From positions 1 to 64,000 of the forward strand of contig CAZXTD010000001.1 of assembly GCA_964643575.1 (NCBI GenBank): DNA of 64,000 nucleotides, read 5' to 3'. The stretch's first letter is position 1, and every line of letters begins with the position of its first letter. Under the pieces are notes generated by a model, which did no database searches, was not told the DNA's origin, and saw only the letters and a program-made list of their open reading frames with translations. Below, one piece after another: positions 18,030 through 25,906 of the stretch. Made by a program: the position numbers and the translations under genes. This stretch comes from Glaciecola sp964643575. GTDB taxonomy: Bacteria; Pseudomonadota; Gammaproteobacteria; Enterobacterales; Alteromonadaceae.

Positions 18030-18851
18030 ATGAGTTACGGTGAAACGTCAGTTAAAGGCTTACCCATGTTAGAAAAACATAGGCAACAACTAATTAAAGA
18101 TATTCTTGATCAACAACAATTTGCAAGTGTTCGTAGTTTAACTGAAAAGTTAAATACTTCTGAAGCAACTATCAGAAGAGATATCACTAAAATGGCTAAG
18201 CGAAACGAAATCGTAAAGATTCGGGGTGGTGCAGAATCGGTCAATGCCATGCCAAAAAAGAAACATCTTGCTAGCTCTGCTTTTATCGTTGATAAAACCA
18301 AACGCTCTGAAACTAAAAAACTCATTGCTAAAAGAGCGGTTGAATTATGCTCCAATGGTGATTCCATTATTATAAATGGCGGCAGCTCAACCTACATGAT
18401 GGGCGAATTTCTTCCTGACGTTGATGTAAATGTGCTTACCAATTCGTTTGTACTTGCCAATTATCTAACAGAAAACAGTGATAACCAAGTTACCTTGCCG
18501 GGCGGCGAGATTTATCGTGAGCAAGGCATAATACTCAGTTCTTACGACAATGACTGCACTGAGTTTTATTACGGTAGCATGATGTTTATGGGTACGCCCG
18601 GAATTGGCAAATTTGGTGTAATGGAGTCAGATCCTTTGCTCGTGCGATCTGAACATAAATTGAAAAAGCAGGCTGAAAAGCTTGTGATACTTGCCGATAG
18701 CTCAAAAATAGGCACACGTAGTAATTTTGTATTTTGTCCTTTAGACGACGTGGATATTTTGATTACTGACTCAAAAGCATCTCCAGAAGAAATTAGATTT
18801 TTTGAAGACAATAACATTCAAGTGATTGTAGTAGAAGCTGTAGACGAGTAA
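18030..18851 (+). CDS. DeoR-family transcriptional regulator
   Basis: 273-residue repressor-type regulator. The N-terminal DeoR winged helix-turn-helix spans about residues 15-75: MLEKHRQQLIKDIL, then LTEKLNTSEATIRRDITKM as recognition helix, then IVKIRGGAE. The C-terminal sugar-phosphate sensor domain has NGGSSTYMMGEFL, VLTNSFVLANYL, PGGEIY and LADSSKIGTRSNFVF, typical of DeoR effector domains that bind phosphorylated sugars. It stands alone on the plus strand between the minus-strand uronate and rhamnose operons, so it is the natural candidate to control both. An SD-like AAGAGGA precedes the ATG. A likely effector is a rhamnose-derived phosphate such as rhamnulose-1-phosphate (inferred). 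DeoR proteins commonly bind direct repeats, which fits the phased TCA signal. Confidence 0.92.
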   Translation: MSYGETSVKGLPMLEKHRQQLIKDILDQQQFASVRSLTEKLNTSEATIRRDITKMAKRNEIVKIRGGAESVNAMPKKKHLASSAFIVDKTKRSETKKLIAKRAVELCSNGDSIIINGGSSTYMMGEFLPDVDVNVLTNSFVLANYLTENSDNQVTLPGGEIYREQGIILSSYDNDCTEFYYGSMMFMGTPGIGKFGVMESDPLLVRSEHKLKKQAEKLVILADSSKIGTRSNFVFCPLDDVDILITDSKASPEEIRFFEDNNIQVIVVEAVDE

Positions 18852-18868
18852 TATTGCGCAAAATCAAA

Positions 18869-18909
18869 AATGAATAAAACTATAAACGGAGTGTTTAGTT
18901 TTATTCATT
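18869..18909. terminator. Bidirectional terminator between deoR-type gene and rhaB
   Basis: AATGAATAAAACTA (18869-18882) is perfectly complementary to TAGTTTTATTCATT (18896-18909) around a 13-nt loop. It lies in the 77-bp gap between two convergent genes. The A/T-rich stem gives short U-runs on both strands. Confidence 0.65.
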
Positions 18910-18928
18910 CTCTAAAAAGTTCTTCGGG

Positions 18929-20326
18929 TTATTTTACGATATGCAGCCATTGGGTGCGGTAATCGGTCAAGCCATTCAAGCTTACAATATCTGCTTTCTC
19001 CAACTCTATTTTAACATCGATATTGCCCCAATCAGTCAAATACGCAGCACCTACTACTGTGCCGGTTGAATCTTGCGATAATTTAACCGATTGCTTACTT
19101 CGTAGTTGATTGAGTACTGCACACAATAGTGGGTTTTTCAAAAATGCGCCCTCGATGATAATATCTCCAAGTGCACCCAACTTGTTAAGCTGGTAGTCAA
19201 TCATCAATGCACTATAAAGAGTCGCTAGCGCAATGCCACTCACTTTATCGACTGGGCCAAGTATTGACGATTGTTTCCCCCCAAACGGACCAGACCCACC
19301 ACTAAAATCAGGTATAGCAAACACCTGTTTATCAATAACAGATTGCAAGTCGTTCTCGTCGAATTGTTCACCTAACCACGACCCGGCCTGTTCGCATATT
19401 GCCTCAAACTCTCGCCCTCCCATAAATCTCGCACAGGCTATAGGTGTTGATAAGGCATCGATATTTGCTAACATATCGGCACTAGCGTCAAGCCTTTCTA
19501 AAGGCACTTGAGATGCCATTAAAATTGTCCAAGTGCCTGTCGAGATGATGGTAAATGGGCGATCCTCTTGCGCTAAACGATACCGTAAAAAGCTCGCATT
19601 GCTATCGTGTAAGCCACTATAAACCTGACAATCCTCATCTATGCCAAGCTGCTGGCATAAGCTTGAGTCTACAGTTGAGCAATTAAACCAAGCAGCTTGC
19701 ATCGGCGGGAACATTTGTTCGCATCCTAGGGTATCAACAAGTTTTGAGTAGCAATTATTTTTAACCGACCATAAGTCAGTGTGACAACCTAAAGACGTTA
19801 TCTCAGACGCTCGGGTGCCAGTAAACCTCCAAGCCCAATACTGCGGGTACATTAGTATGTCAGTCGCTTTTGCAAATTCTATCGGGAACTTCTTTTTTAA
19901 CCAATAAAGTTGGCGTCCTAAATTTAGGCCTGCTGGTAAACTAGGAGAATATGAATCGTTAAAATCAGGACGAATTTGCTCATATTCTGGAACATCATCA
20001 AAAATCGGTACATGCTCGTAGTCTAATACTGGCAAGACTAAGCCGTTGCCTTGTGTGGCATTTCTATCAATAAGCGCTGCGGTAGCACCATGAGTGGTAA
20101 TCGTCAGTTTTTTAATATTATAATCAGACGACATCGCCTGGATTGTTTCACACAGCCAATGCCAAATGTCGCTCACCTTCGCACAAGGATAATGACTAGT
20201 GAAGTCGACAGTATTGCTCATTTGTCTTGCGTACACCGACTTTAAGTCATTGTCGAGTACGTGCAACTTAACGTGAGTCTTACCAATATCAATAACTAAA
20301 ATGTGCATGTCGCTTAAATTTTTCAT
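18929..20326 (-). CDS. rhaB: FGGY-family carbohydrate kinase, probable rhamnulokinase
   Basis: Phosphorylates L-rhamnulose to L-rhamnulose-1-phosphate with ATP, judged from context between rhamnose isomerase/aldolase genes. The FGGY fold is clear: phosphate-1 loop LVIDIGKTHVKLHV at the N-terminus, TITTHGATAALI, SGLHDSNAS and TIISTGTWTILMA (second nucleotide-binding half), then the C-terminal DIIIEGAFLKNPL. About 465 residues, usual for FGGY kinases. The start is uncertain: GTG at 20359 overlaps the permease gene, while ATG at 20326 or 20308 directly precedes the conserved loop and I chose 20326. It is last in the rhamnose operon. Fuculokinase-type specificity cannot be excluded from sequence alone. 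Confidence 0.85.
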   Translation of the reverse strand: MKNLSDMHILVIDIGKTHVKLHVLDNDLKSVYARQMSNTVDFTSHYPCAKVSDIWHWLCETIQAMSSDYNIKKLTITTHGATAALIDRNATQGNGLVLPVLDYEHVPIFDDVPEYEQIRPDFNDSYSPSLPAGLNLGRQLYWLKKKFPIEFAKATDILMYPQYWAWRFTGTRASEITSLGCHTDLWSVKNNCYSKLVDTLGCEQMFPPMQAAWFNCSTVDSSLCQQLGIDEDCQVYSGLHDSNASFLRYRLAQEDRPFTIISTGTWTILMASQVPLERLDASADMLANIDALSTPIACARFMGGREFEAICEQAGSWLGEQFDENDLQSVIDKQVFAIPDFSGGSGPFGGKQSSILGPVDKVSGIALATLYSALMIDYQLNKLGALGDIIIEGAFLKNPLLCAVLNQLRSKQSVKLSQDSTGTVVGAAYLTDWGNIDVKIELEKADIVSLNGLTDYRTQWLHIVK

Positions 20327-20345
20327 ACCGCAAACGAATAATGGT

Positions 20346-22019
20346 TCACAGTTCTTCACCGGAGTCTTCAGAAAGACGAATATGTGCGTAGGTTGCGCTT
20401 ACAAAATAGATAATAGTAGGCACAATCAACCAAGTTGTAATCGTCTGCGAGTCTTGACTTGTATAAGCAGATATTCCCATGTACAGGCAGTAAACCAATG
20501 CCCCCCACGACACATATTTTGCAACCATCGCGATTTTTGGCGCGTCTTTTTTATCATTGGCGGAGCTCTGGGCGTCTGCCTCTAAAAATGCTAGCTCTGC
20601 CGCTTTTCTATCTGTTTCTGTTTTTTCAGCTTTTTCAGCTTGAGGATATGAGTCCTTGGCACCCATCGAAGACGCAAGGCCTATATATAGGACAGTAGAG
20701 AATATCCACAAGGGCACTAGAATGAAGAATAAATGTAAGAGTCCAGATTGTTCAACCGCGATGCCGACCACCATTGACACAACCCATGTAATCAGTGCCG
20801 CCATATTGGTTTTGTTACCTTTATAAGATGACCAGTATCGAGTTAACCCAATCTTTTGGAAAATCCAATGTTCAGTAACAATAATTGCACCAACGGGCGC
20901 AAGTAATAGCCCCATGTAACCGACAAACCCTAAAAGGCCAGAAAACACGAAAGGGGAACACGCTATTATTGTAGTGACGATACCTACTACAACTGTCACT
21001 TTTGTGCGTCCCCACGAATTATTCAAAGAACTGAATGCAAGGCCGGCTCGGTAAATAGTGGGGTTAGAAGTAGTCCAACCCGCAATTATTACCGCTAAAA
21101 TACCAGAGGCACCCAAGGCAGCGTAAGCGACTGACCCTGGGTCGATAGCTGTTATGCTGGTTTTTAATAAGATTGCTGCGCCTGCACCCATTATTCCGGC
21201 ACAAATCCACGCCATATAGTGACCGATGAACATTCCAAGTGCTGAAAAATAACCATACTTAGGACTTTTTGCAAAGCGTAGCAAAGTCATATCACCCAAG
21301 CTGCCATGCATGGCTAAATTTGCCACCCAAGCAAACGCGGCAACATGCCAAATACCAATATCGCCGTCCGTATCTCTCCAAATCGACTCGCTAGCAACGG
21401 TCAAAAAGTCGCCAAAGCTACCAATACTGCTTACACCGGCGGTAGCAGCAATAGTCACAGGCATCATGACCAATGCGCCTACTAAAAACATCAAAATCAT
21501 CCAAGGCGCGCATACCTCGGCAAAAGCGGCTAATTTACTAAAACCTTTAACAGCCATGTATACCACGACAGCCCCAACGCCTAATACGACTAGCACAAAG
21601 CGAAAATCGGTAGGCAAATAACCAACCTGATCCTCAATACCAAATAGCACCCGCACCGCTGAGGCAGACACCGTAATCATTGCTCCTGCTAATACGCAAA
21701 ATAAAACGCCATTTACCACGCTATAGAACTTTATGGTGCCTGGTCCTGCTATTTTTTCTAAGTACGCATACAAAGTTAAACGCGTATCGGTTGCAATTGG
21801 CGCGGTTATTAAACCCCAAGTAAGTACCGCAAATAAATTACCTAACAATAAGCCAAGAAGAATATCCACCGCACCAACGCCCCAAGACACAAATAGAGCC
21901 CCAATGACAAATTCAGTTCCGGCAACGTGCTCACCTGAATAACTGGCAGCAAAGGGTCTCGGCCCCTTTAACTTATCGGGACTAACGGCTTGTGTTTCAA
22001 ACTCTTGGGCTGTTGACAT
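20346..22019 (-). CDS. NCS1-like permease, candidate rhamnose transporter
   Basis: 557-residue integral membrane protein with about 12 helices, resembling the nucleobase-cation-symport-1 (cytosine permease) family: GPRPFAASYSGEHVAGTEFV near the N-terminus, GLLLGNLFAVLTWGLITAP, ASESIWRDTDGD, AWVANLAMHGSLGDM and AGWTTSNPTIYRAGLAFSS. A charged cytoplasmic insert rich in Ala, Glu and Lys (about residues 455-500) precedes the last helices. NCS1 proteins normally carry nucleobases, vitamins or hydantoins, so its place between rhaI and rhaB is odd and suggests sugar uptake, since no RhaT or ABC rhamnose importer is present in the locus. SD CGGAG precedes the ATG. Substrate is inferred. Confidence 0.82.
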   Translation of the reverse strand: MSTAQEFETQAVSPDKLKGPRPFAASYSGEHVAGTEFVIGALFVSWGVGAVDILLGLLLGNLFAVLTWGLITAPIATDTRLTLYAYLEKIAGPGTIKFYSVVNGVLFCVLAGAMITVSASAVRVLFGIEDQVGYLPTDFRFVLVVLGVGAVVVYMAVKGFSKLAAFAEVCAPWMILMFLVGALVMMPVTIAATAGVSSIGSFGDFLTVASESIWRDTDGDIGIWHVAAFAWVANLAMHGSLGDMTLLRFAKSPKYGYFSALGMFIGHYMAWICAGIMGAGAAILLKTSITAIDPGSVAYAALGASGILAVIIAGWTTSNPTIYRAGLAFSSLNNSWGRTKVTVVVGIVTTIIACSPFVFSGLLGFVGYMGLLLAPVGAIIVTEHWIFQKIGLTRYWSSYKGNKTNMAALITWVVSMVVGIAVEQSGLLHLFFILVPLWIFSTVLYIGLASSMGAKDSYPQAEKAEKTETDRKAAELAFLEADAQSSANDKKDAPKIAMVAKYVSWGALVYCLYMGISAYTSQDSQTITTWLIVPTIIYFVSATYAHIRLSEDSGEEL

Positions 22020-22099
22020 ATTTTTCTCCGAACACCTATCCCCCTTAGGGTCTAGGTTTTATTGTTTTTGTAATATTCGATATTAATAACGTTTTTAAA

Positions 22100-23395
22100 C
22101 TAGACTATACCAGAACCACTGCCGCCAGAGTTGGGACGTACTTTTGCGACGGCTTGTCGATACCCTGAAGCTCTGTAAGTTGCAATCGGGTCGATGGCTC
22201 CACCTTTGCGTAGTCTCGCCATTTGTAAAATAGGCGTCACGTCAATTGTGAATGCTTCTTTTAAGGTATTGCTCGCCATTATTGCGTCATTGTCTTGTTG
22301 ATATTCGCCAAGCTTTTCTCTGTTTACGAGCAGCGCTGCAACATAAGAGCGTTGAACACTTGCAGCCGAATTCATTAAGCTTTCAATCGGGTCAGTGACA
22401 TTGTGCGATTGGTCTAGCATGTAATTAGGCGCAAATTCGGCTTGCTTTCGATATTCTGCATCAACGAGTTCGTTAAAAATTAAGAACTGTTGATAAGGGT
22501 GCAAACTGCCGCTGTCTAAATCATCGTCACCATATTTTGAATCATTAAAATGGAAACCACCTAATTTTTTAAACTGAATTAAACGAGACACTATCATTTC
22601 GATATTAACGTTAGGCGCATGATGGCCCAAGTCCACTAAGGATTTAGCTTGAGGCCCTAATTCCATCGCGGCAAGTATATTACTGCCCCAGTCTTGAATG
22701 ATGGTAGAGTAAAAAGCTGGCTCAAACATTTTGTGTTCGATATGCAGTTCCCAATCGTTTGGCAAACCTGCATATATCTCTTTCATACTTTCTAAATAAC
22801 GCTCGAAGGCATGTTGAAAATGTTGCTGACCGGGATGATTAGAGCCATCGCCAACCCAAACCGTTAGTGTTTTAGAGCCCAGAGCTTGACCCCATTCAAT
22901 GCACTCTAAGTTATGTGCAATGGCTAAATCTCGACTGGCTTTGCTTGTATTACTTAAACTACCGTATTTGAAACTATGCTCTTGACCAGATTGATCTTGA
23001 AACGTATTAGAATTGATAGAATCCCACTTTAACCCTAATGCATCCGAGCGTTCTTTTAGCTCAGAAAAATCATCAACCTTATCCCATGGAAAGTGCGGAG
23101 ACACGCGCTCCGTGGCTTGCGACAAATCGTTAATTACAGCGCTGTCTTCAAGTTTTTCAAAAATATTACGAGGTTCACCTTCGCCAGGGAAACGCGCAAA
23201 CCGAGTTCCCCCTGTGCCTGTGCCCCAAGAAGGAACAGCAATTTGAAACGCCTGTGCCTTGTTTGTGATATCGTCAATATTGACATTCATCCGCGCCAAC
23301 TTATTGCCTAAAGCCTCATAGTCTTCATTAACAAATGCTTGCGTTTTTGCATTTTGCTCTGCAATGAGCGCTTTATCGATACGTTGTTGAGTCAT
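22100..23395 (-). CDS. rhaI: L-rhamnose isomerase (Pseudomonas stutzeri RhaI type)
   Basis: Converts L-rhamnose to L-rhamnulose. 431 residues, of the metal-dependent xylose-isomerase-like RhaI family rather than E. coli RhaA. The N-terminus has AFQIAVPSWGTGTGGTRFARFP. The metal site can be traced: Glu in LHIEHKMFEPAFYS, Asp/His in SLVDLGHHAPNVNIE, and His/Asp in GFHFNDSKYGDDDLDSG. The end is PIATYRASGYRQAVAKVRPNSGG. SD TAGGA precedes the ATG. It lies between the RhaEW gene (55 bp upstream) and the permease (80 bp downstream) in a four-gene rhamnose operon. Confidence 0.95.
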   Translation of the reverse strand: MTQQRIDKALIAEQNAKTQAFVNEDYEALGNKLARMNVNIDDITNKAQAFQIAVPSWGTGTGGTRFARFPGEGEPRNIFEKLEDSAVINDLSQATERVSPHFPWDKVDDFSELKERSDALGLKWDSINSNTFQDQSGQEHSFKYGSLSNTSKASRDLAIAHNLECIEWGQALGSKTLTVWVGDGSNHPGQQHFQHAFERYLESMKEIYAGLPNDWELHIEHKMFEPAFYSTIIQDWGSNILAAMELGPQAKSLVDLGHHAPNVNIEMIVSRLIQFKKLGGFHFNDSKYGDDDLDSGSLHPYQQFLIFNELVDAEYRKQAEFAPNYMLDQSHNVTDPIESLMNSAASVQRSYVAALLVNREKLGEYQQDNDAIMASNTLKEAFTIDVTPILQMARLRKGGAIDPIATYRASGYRQAVAKVRPNSGGSGSGIV

Positions 23396-23449
23396 ACTTA
23401 TTTTCCTACTAATAATTCATTAATTTCGCGTGTGCTCTTAGCACTAATA

Positions 23450-25642
23450 CTAACGCAAGAACGCTTCATGCAAGCCGCCATCAACACTGATGATTTGCCC
23501 GGTCGTTTTACTCAACTGGCCAGAAACCAATAAATACGCGGCTTCAGCCTGATCTGCTGGAGTAATAGGCTGTTTAGTCAAGGTACGTTGTGCATAAAAC
23601 ATAGCCAATTTATCGCGCAACTCATCGTCTGAATCGTTGCTTGAATGTTCAACACTATATTTAGTGAGCGAGGCTATTACGCGTTCACGTGGGAACATTG
23701 TACTGCCCTTCACCACTGTCGCTGGCGCCAAACCATTTACATTTACCAAAGGCGCAAGTTCTACAGCCAGCTCTCTAACCAAATGGTTCGCGGCAGCTTT
23801 GGAGGTGTCGTAAGCTAATGAGCCTTTTTTAGATACTGCAGCATTAACACTGGTGGTGAGAACTAGAGCCCCAGATAAATTTTGCGCCGTCCAAATTTTG
23901 TTGGCCTCTGTACCAACAATGTAACCACCTTTAACATTAACGGCAAAACTTACATCGAATTGCTGGTCGTCACTCATTCCTGACTGGCCTGGCGCTAAGA
24001 AGACGCCCGCTGTTACAATAACTTTATCAATGCCGCCGTAAGCTAAAATAACTTGTTCAAACATTTTGCTAACGCTTTGGCGGTTCGTAATATCGACTTC
24101 TTGAGCAATTGAAGGGCCACAACCCGATATTCCTGAGCCAGCAACACCGATACCTTGACCGTAAATTTCGCTTAACTCATCTGCAGTCTTTTGCGCTGCC
24201 TCATAGCGCAAGTCGGCGCAAACAACGTGAGCCCCCTCTTTCGCTACGCGAAAAGCGGTTTCTTTTCCGATACCGTCGCCGGCACCAATTACGACAACAA
24301 CGTCACGAGCAAGAGGCGCTTCTTTGGGCATGCGTTGCAATTTCGCCTCTTCCAAAGCCCAATACTCTATATCGAAGGCTTCTTGTTGTGGAAGTGCAGT
24401 GTATTCACTGATAGCCTCTGCTCCGCGCATTACTTCTATTGCACAGTTATAAAATTCAGTGGTTACTCTTGATTCAGATTTATTTTTACCCCAACCAATA
24501 ATACCCACGCCCGGAATGAGAATAACGGTAGGGCTAGGATCGCGCATTGCAGGAGAGTCATCACGCTTGCAAGCCTCATAATACTGGTGATACTCAACTC
24601 GGTATTTCTCGATACCCTGTTTAAGCTTGTCTACTAGGCTATCAAAATCGTCAGTTTGAGGATTAAAATCAACATACAAAGGTTGAATTTTTGTGCGCAA
24701 GAAATGATCTGGGCAAGATGTACCGAGCTTAGCTAAACGCGGTGCGTCGACACTATTAACAAACCTTAGCGCAGTTTCGTCTGTTTGCACTGTCGCAATA
24801 AACTTCACTTTATTTGAAAGCAAGCCACGCGCAACAGGTAAAAATTTAGCTAATAGATTTGTACGTTCATCTTCAGCTAAGCTGCCTACTTTTGCCCCGC
24901 CAAAGGTATCTGCGCCTTTGTCATTTGCTTCAATATAACGTGCGGCGGTTTCGATAACCCATAAAGATGTTTCGTAACAGCTTTTACTCTCAGACTCCCA
25001 ATTGGTATGACCGTGTTGTCCGAGTAGGATACCGACAATATCTGGATTGTCTTCGTAAGCTTTTTCACATACTTTGGCGGCCTCCCAACCAGGGCGCATC
25101 CAAGGGACATAGGCAAGCTTTCCACCCCATACTTTTTCTGTCAATGCTTCTTGGTCTTTACATGAAGCAATTGCAATTACCGCATTGGGATGCAAATGGT
25201 CAACGTGTTTTTCTGCAATCATCGAATGCAGTGGAGTGTCAATTGATGATGCGCGAGGATTTAAGCAAAAGTTGCAATGCTTGTACATGGCTATCATCGC
25301 GTCTTCACCTGCCGATTTGTAACCTTTATCGTCGCGAAGTTGATATGTGTTATCCAATGCGCTTAATTTTGTTTGGTCCAAAGAAGAAAAGTTTTCTAGC
25401 TTCGCCGTTCGTAAGTCGCCGCCAGAGCCCTTTACCCAAAGTACCTCCGTTGGCTCGCCCGTCAATGGGTCACTTTCTATTAACTTAGCTGAAGTGTTGC
25501 CGCCACCCGTATTGGTGATTCTCTGGTCAGCACCGAGAATGTTAGAACGATACACTAAGCTTTCTAATTCACTTAGCCCGTCTGCATGAGCATCATCCCA
25601 ATTATAATCTACATGTTTGAAGTCATCTTTTTTATTCGACAT
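23450..25642 (-). CDS. rhaEW: Bifunctional rhamnulose-1-phosphate aldolase / lactaldehyde dehydrogenase
   Basis: 730-residue fusion. Residues about 1-420 form a class II aldolase domain (NTGGGNTSAK, WVKGSGGDL, DTPLHSMIAEKHVDHLHPNAVIA with the zinc histidines, GILLGQHGHTNW). Residues about 440-730 form a short-chain dehydrogenase (VVIGAGDGIGKETA cofactor loop, VTAGVF, TTSVNAAVS, YDTSKAA with Tyr/Lys, IISVDGGLHEAF). In characterised RhaEW proteins the first part splits rhamnulose-1-phosphate to dihydroxyacetone phosphate and L-lactaldehyde, and the second oxidises lactaldehyde to lactate. It is the first gene of the rhamnose operon, with SD GGAGA and a phased TCA site 81 bp upstream. Known also as RhaD in some annotations. 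Confidence 0.94.
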   Translation of the reverse strand: MSNKKDDFKHVDYNWDDAHADGLSELESLVYRSNILGADQRITNTGGGNTSAKLIESDPLTGEPTEVLWVKGSGGDLRTAKLENFSSLDQTKLSALDNTYQLRDDKGYKSAGEDAMIAMYKHCNFCLNPRASSIDTPLHSMIAEKHVDHLHPNAVIAIASCKDQEALTEKVWGGKLAYVPWMRPGWEAAKVCEKAYEDNPDIVGILLGQHGHTNWESESKSCYETSLWVIETAARYIEANDKGADTFGGAKVGSLAEDERTNLLAKFLPVARGLLSNKVKFIATVQTDETALRFVNSVDAPRLAKLGTSCPDHFLRTKIQPLYVDFNPQTDDFDSLVDKLKQGIEKYRVEYHQYYEACKRDDSPAMRDPSPTVILIPGVGIIGWGKNKSESRVTTEFYNCAIEVMRGAEAISEYTALPQQEAFDIEYWALEEAKLQRMPKEAPLARDVVVVIGAGDGIGKETAFRVAKEGAHVVCADLRYEAAQKTADELSEIYGQGIGVAGSGISGCGPSIAQEVDITNRQSVSKMFEQVILAYGGIDKVIVTAGVFLAPGQSGMSDDQQFDVSFAVNVKGGYIVGTEANKIWTAQNLSGALVLTTSVNAAVSKKGSLAYDTSKAAANHLVRELAVELAPLVNVNGLAPATVVKGSTMFPRERVIASLTKYSVEHSSNDSDDELRDKLAMFYAQRTLTKQPITPADQAEAAYLLVSGQLSKTTGQIISVDGGLHEAFLR

Positions 25643-25722
25643 TTATCGCTTCTCTCCACAGCATAAATTCATATTTATTTACATTTGTAACGCTATATTA
25701 ACGCTTAAACAAACACAGTCAA

Positions 25723-25752
25723 GCATTTTAAATCATTTTCAATCATTAATGA
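25723..25752 (+). promoter_or_regulatory. 10-bp-phased TCA repeat upstream of rhaEW
   Basis: TCA at 25733 and 25743 with GCA at 25723, all in 10-bp phase (TCATTTTCAATCATTAATGA). The string TTTAAATCA, one variable base, then TTTCAATCATT, is shared with the site upstream of the receptor gene at 2244-2263, the best-conserved pair of the set. Likely operator for the rhamnose operon. Confidence 0.6.
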
Positions 25753-25837
25753 ATAGAACTATCCAACTTGTGCTCGTAAACCCAATAAAGAGCCAGGTAC
25801 TCGCAATCGAAAAAAGTGAGACATTTCTGAACTAGAT

Positions 25838-25879
25838 TTAAAAAAAGGCTCTTGAATAACACTGTCATTCAAGAGCCTT
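25838..25879 (-). terminator. Rho-independent terminator of the second TonB receptor
   Basis: AAGGCTCTTGAAT (25845-25857) and ATTCAAGAGCCTT (25867-25879) are a perfect 13-bp stem with a 9-nt loop. On the minus strand the stem is followed by a run of T residues (plus-strand A-run 25838-25846). It starts 28 nt after the receptor stop codon. Very clear. Confidence 0.85.
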
Positions 25880-25906
25880 AACTAATGGTTTAAAGTGAGT
25901 ACAGTA

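Noticed and set aside
20327..20359. GTG start of the rhamnulokinase at 20359
   Set aside because: It would overlap the permease gene and adds residues before the conserved ATP-binding loop. ATG 20326 is simpler, though not proven.
24967..25488. 173-codon plus-strand open frame
   Set aside because: Antisense to the aldolase domain of RhaEW.
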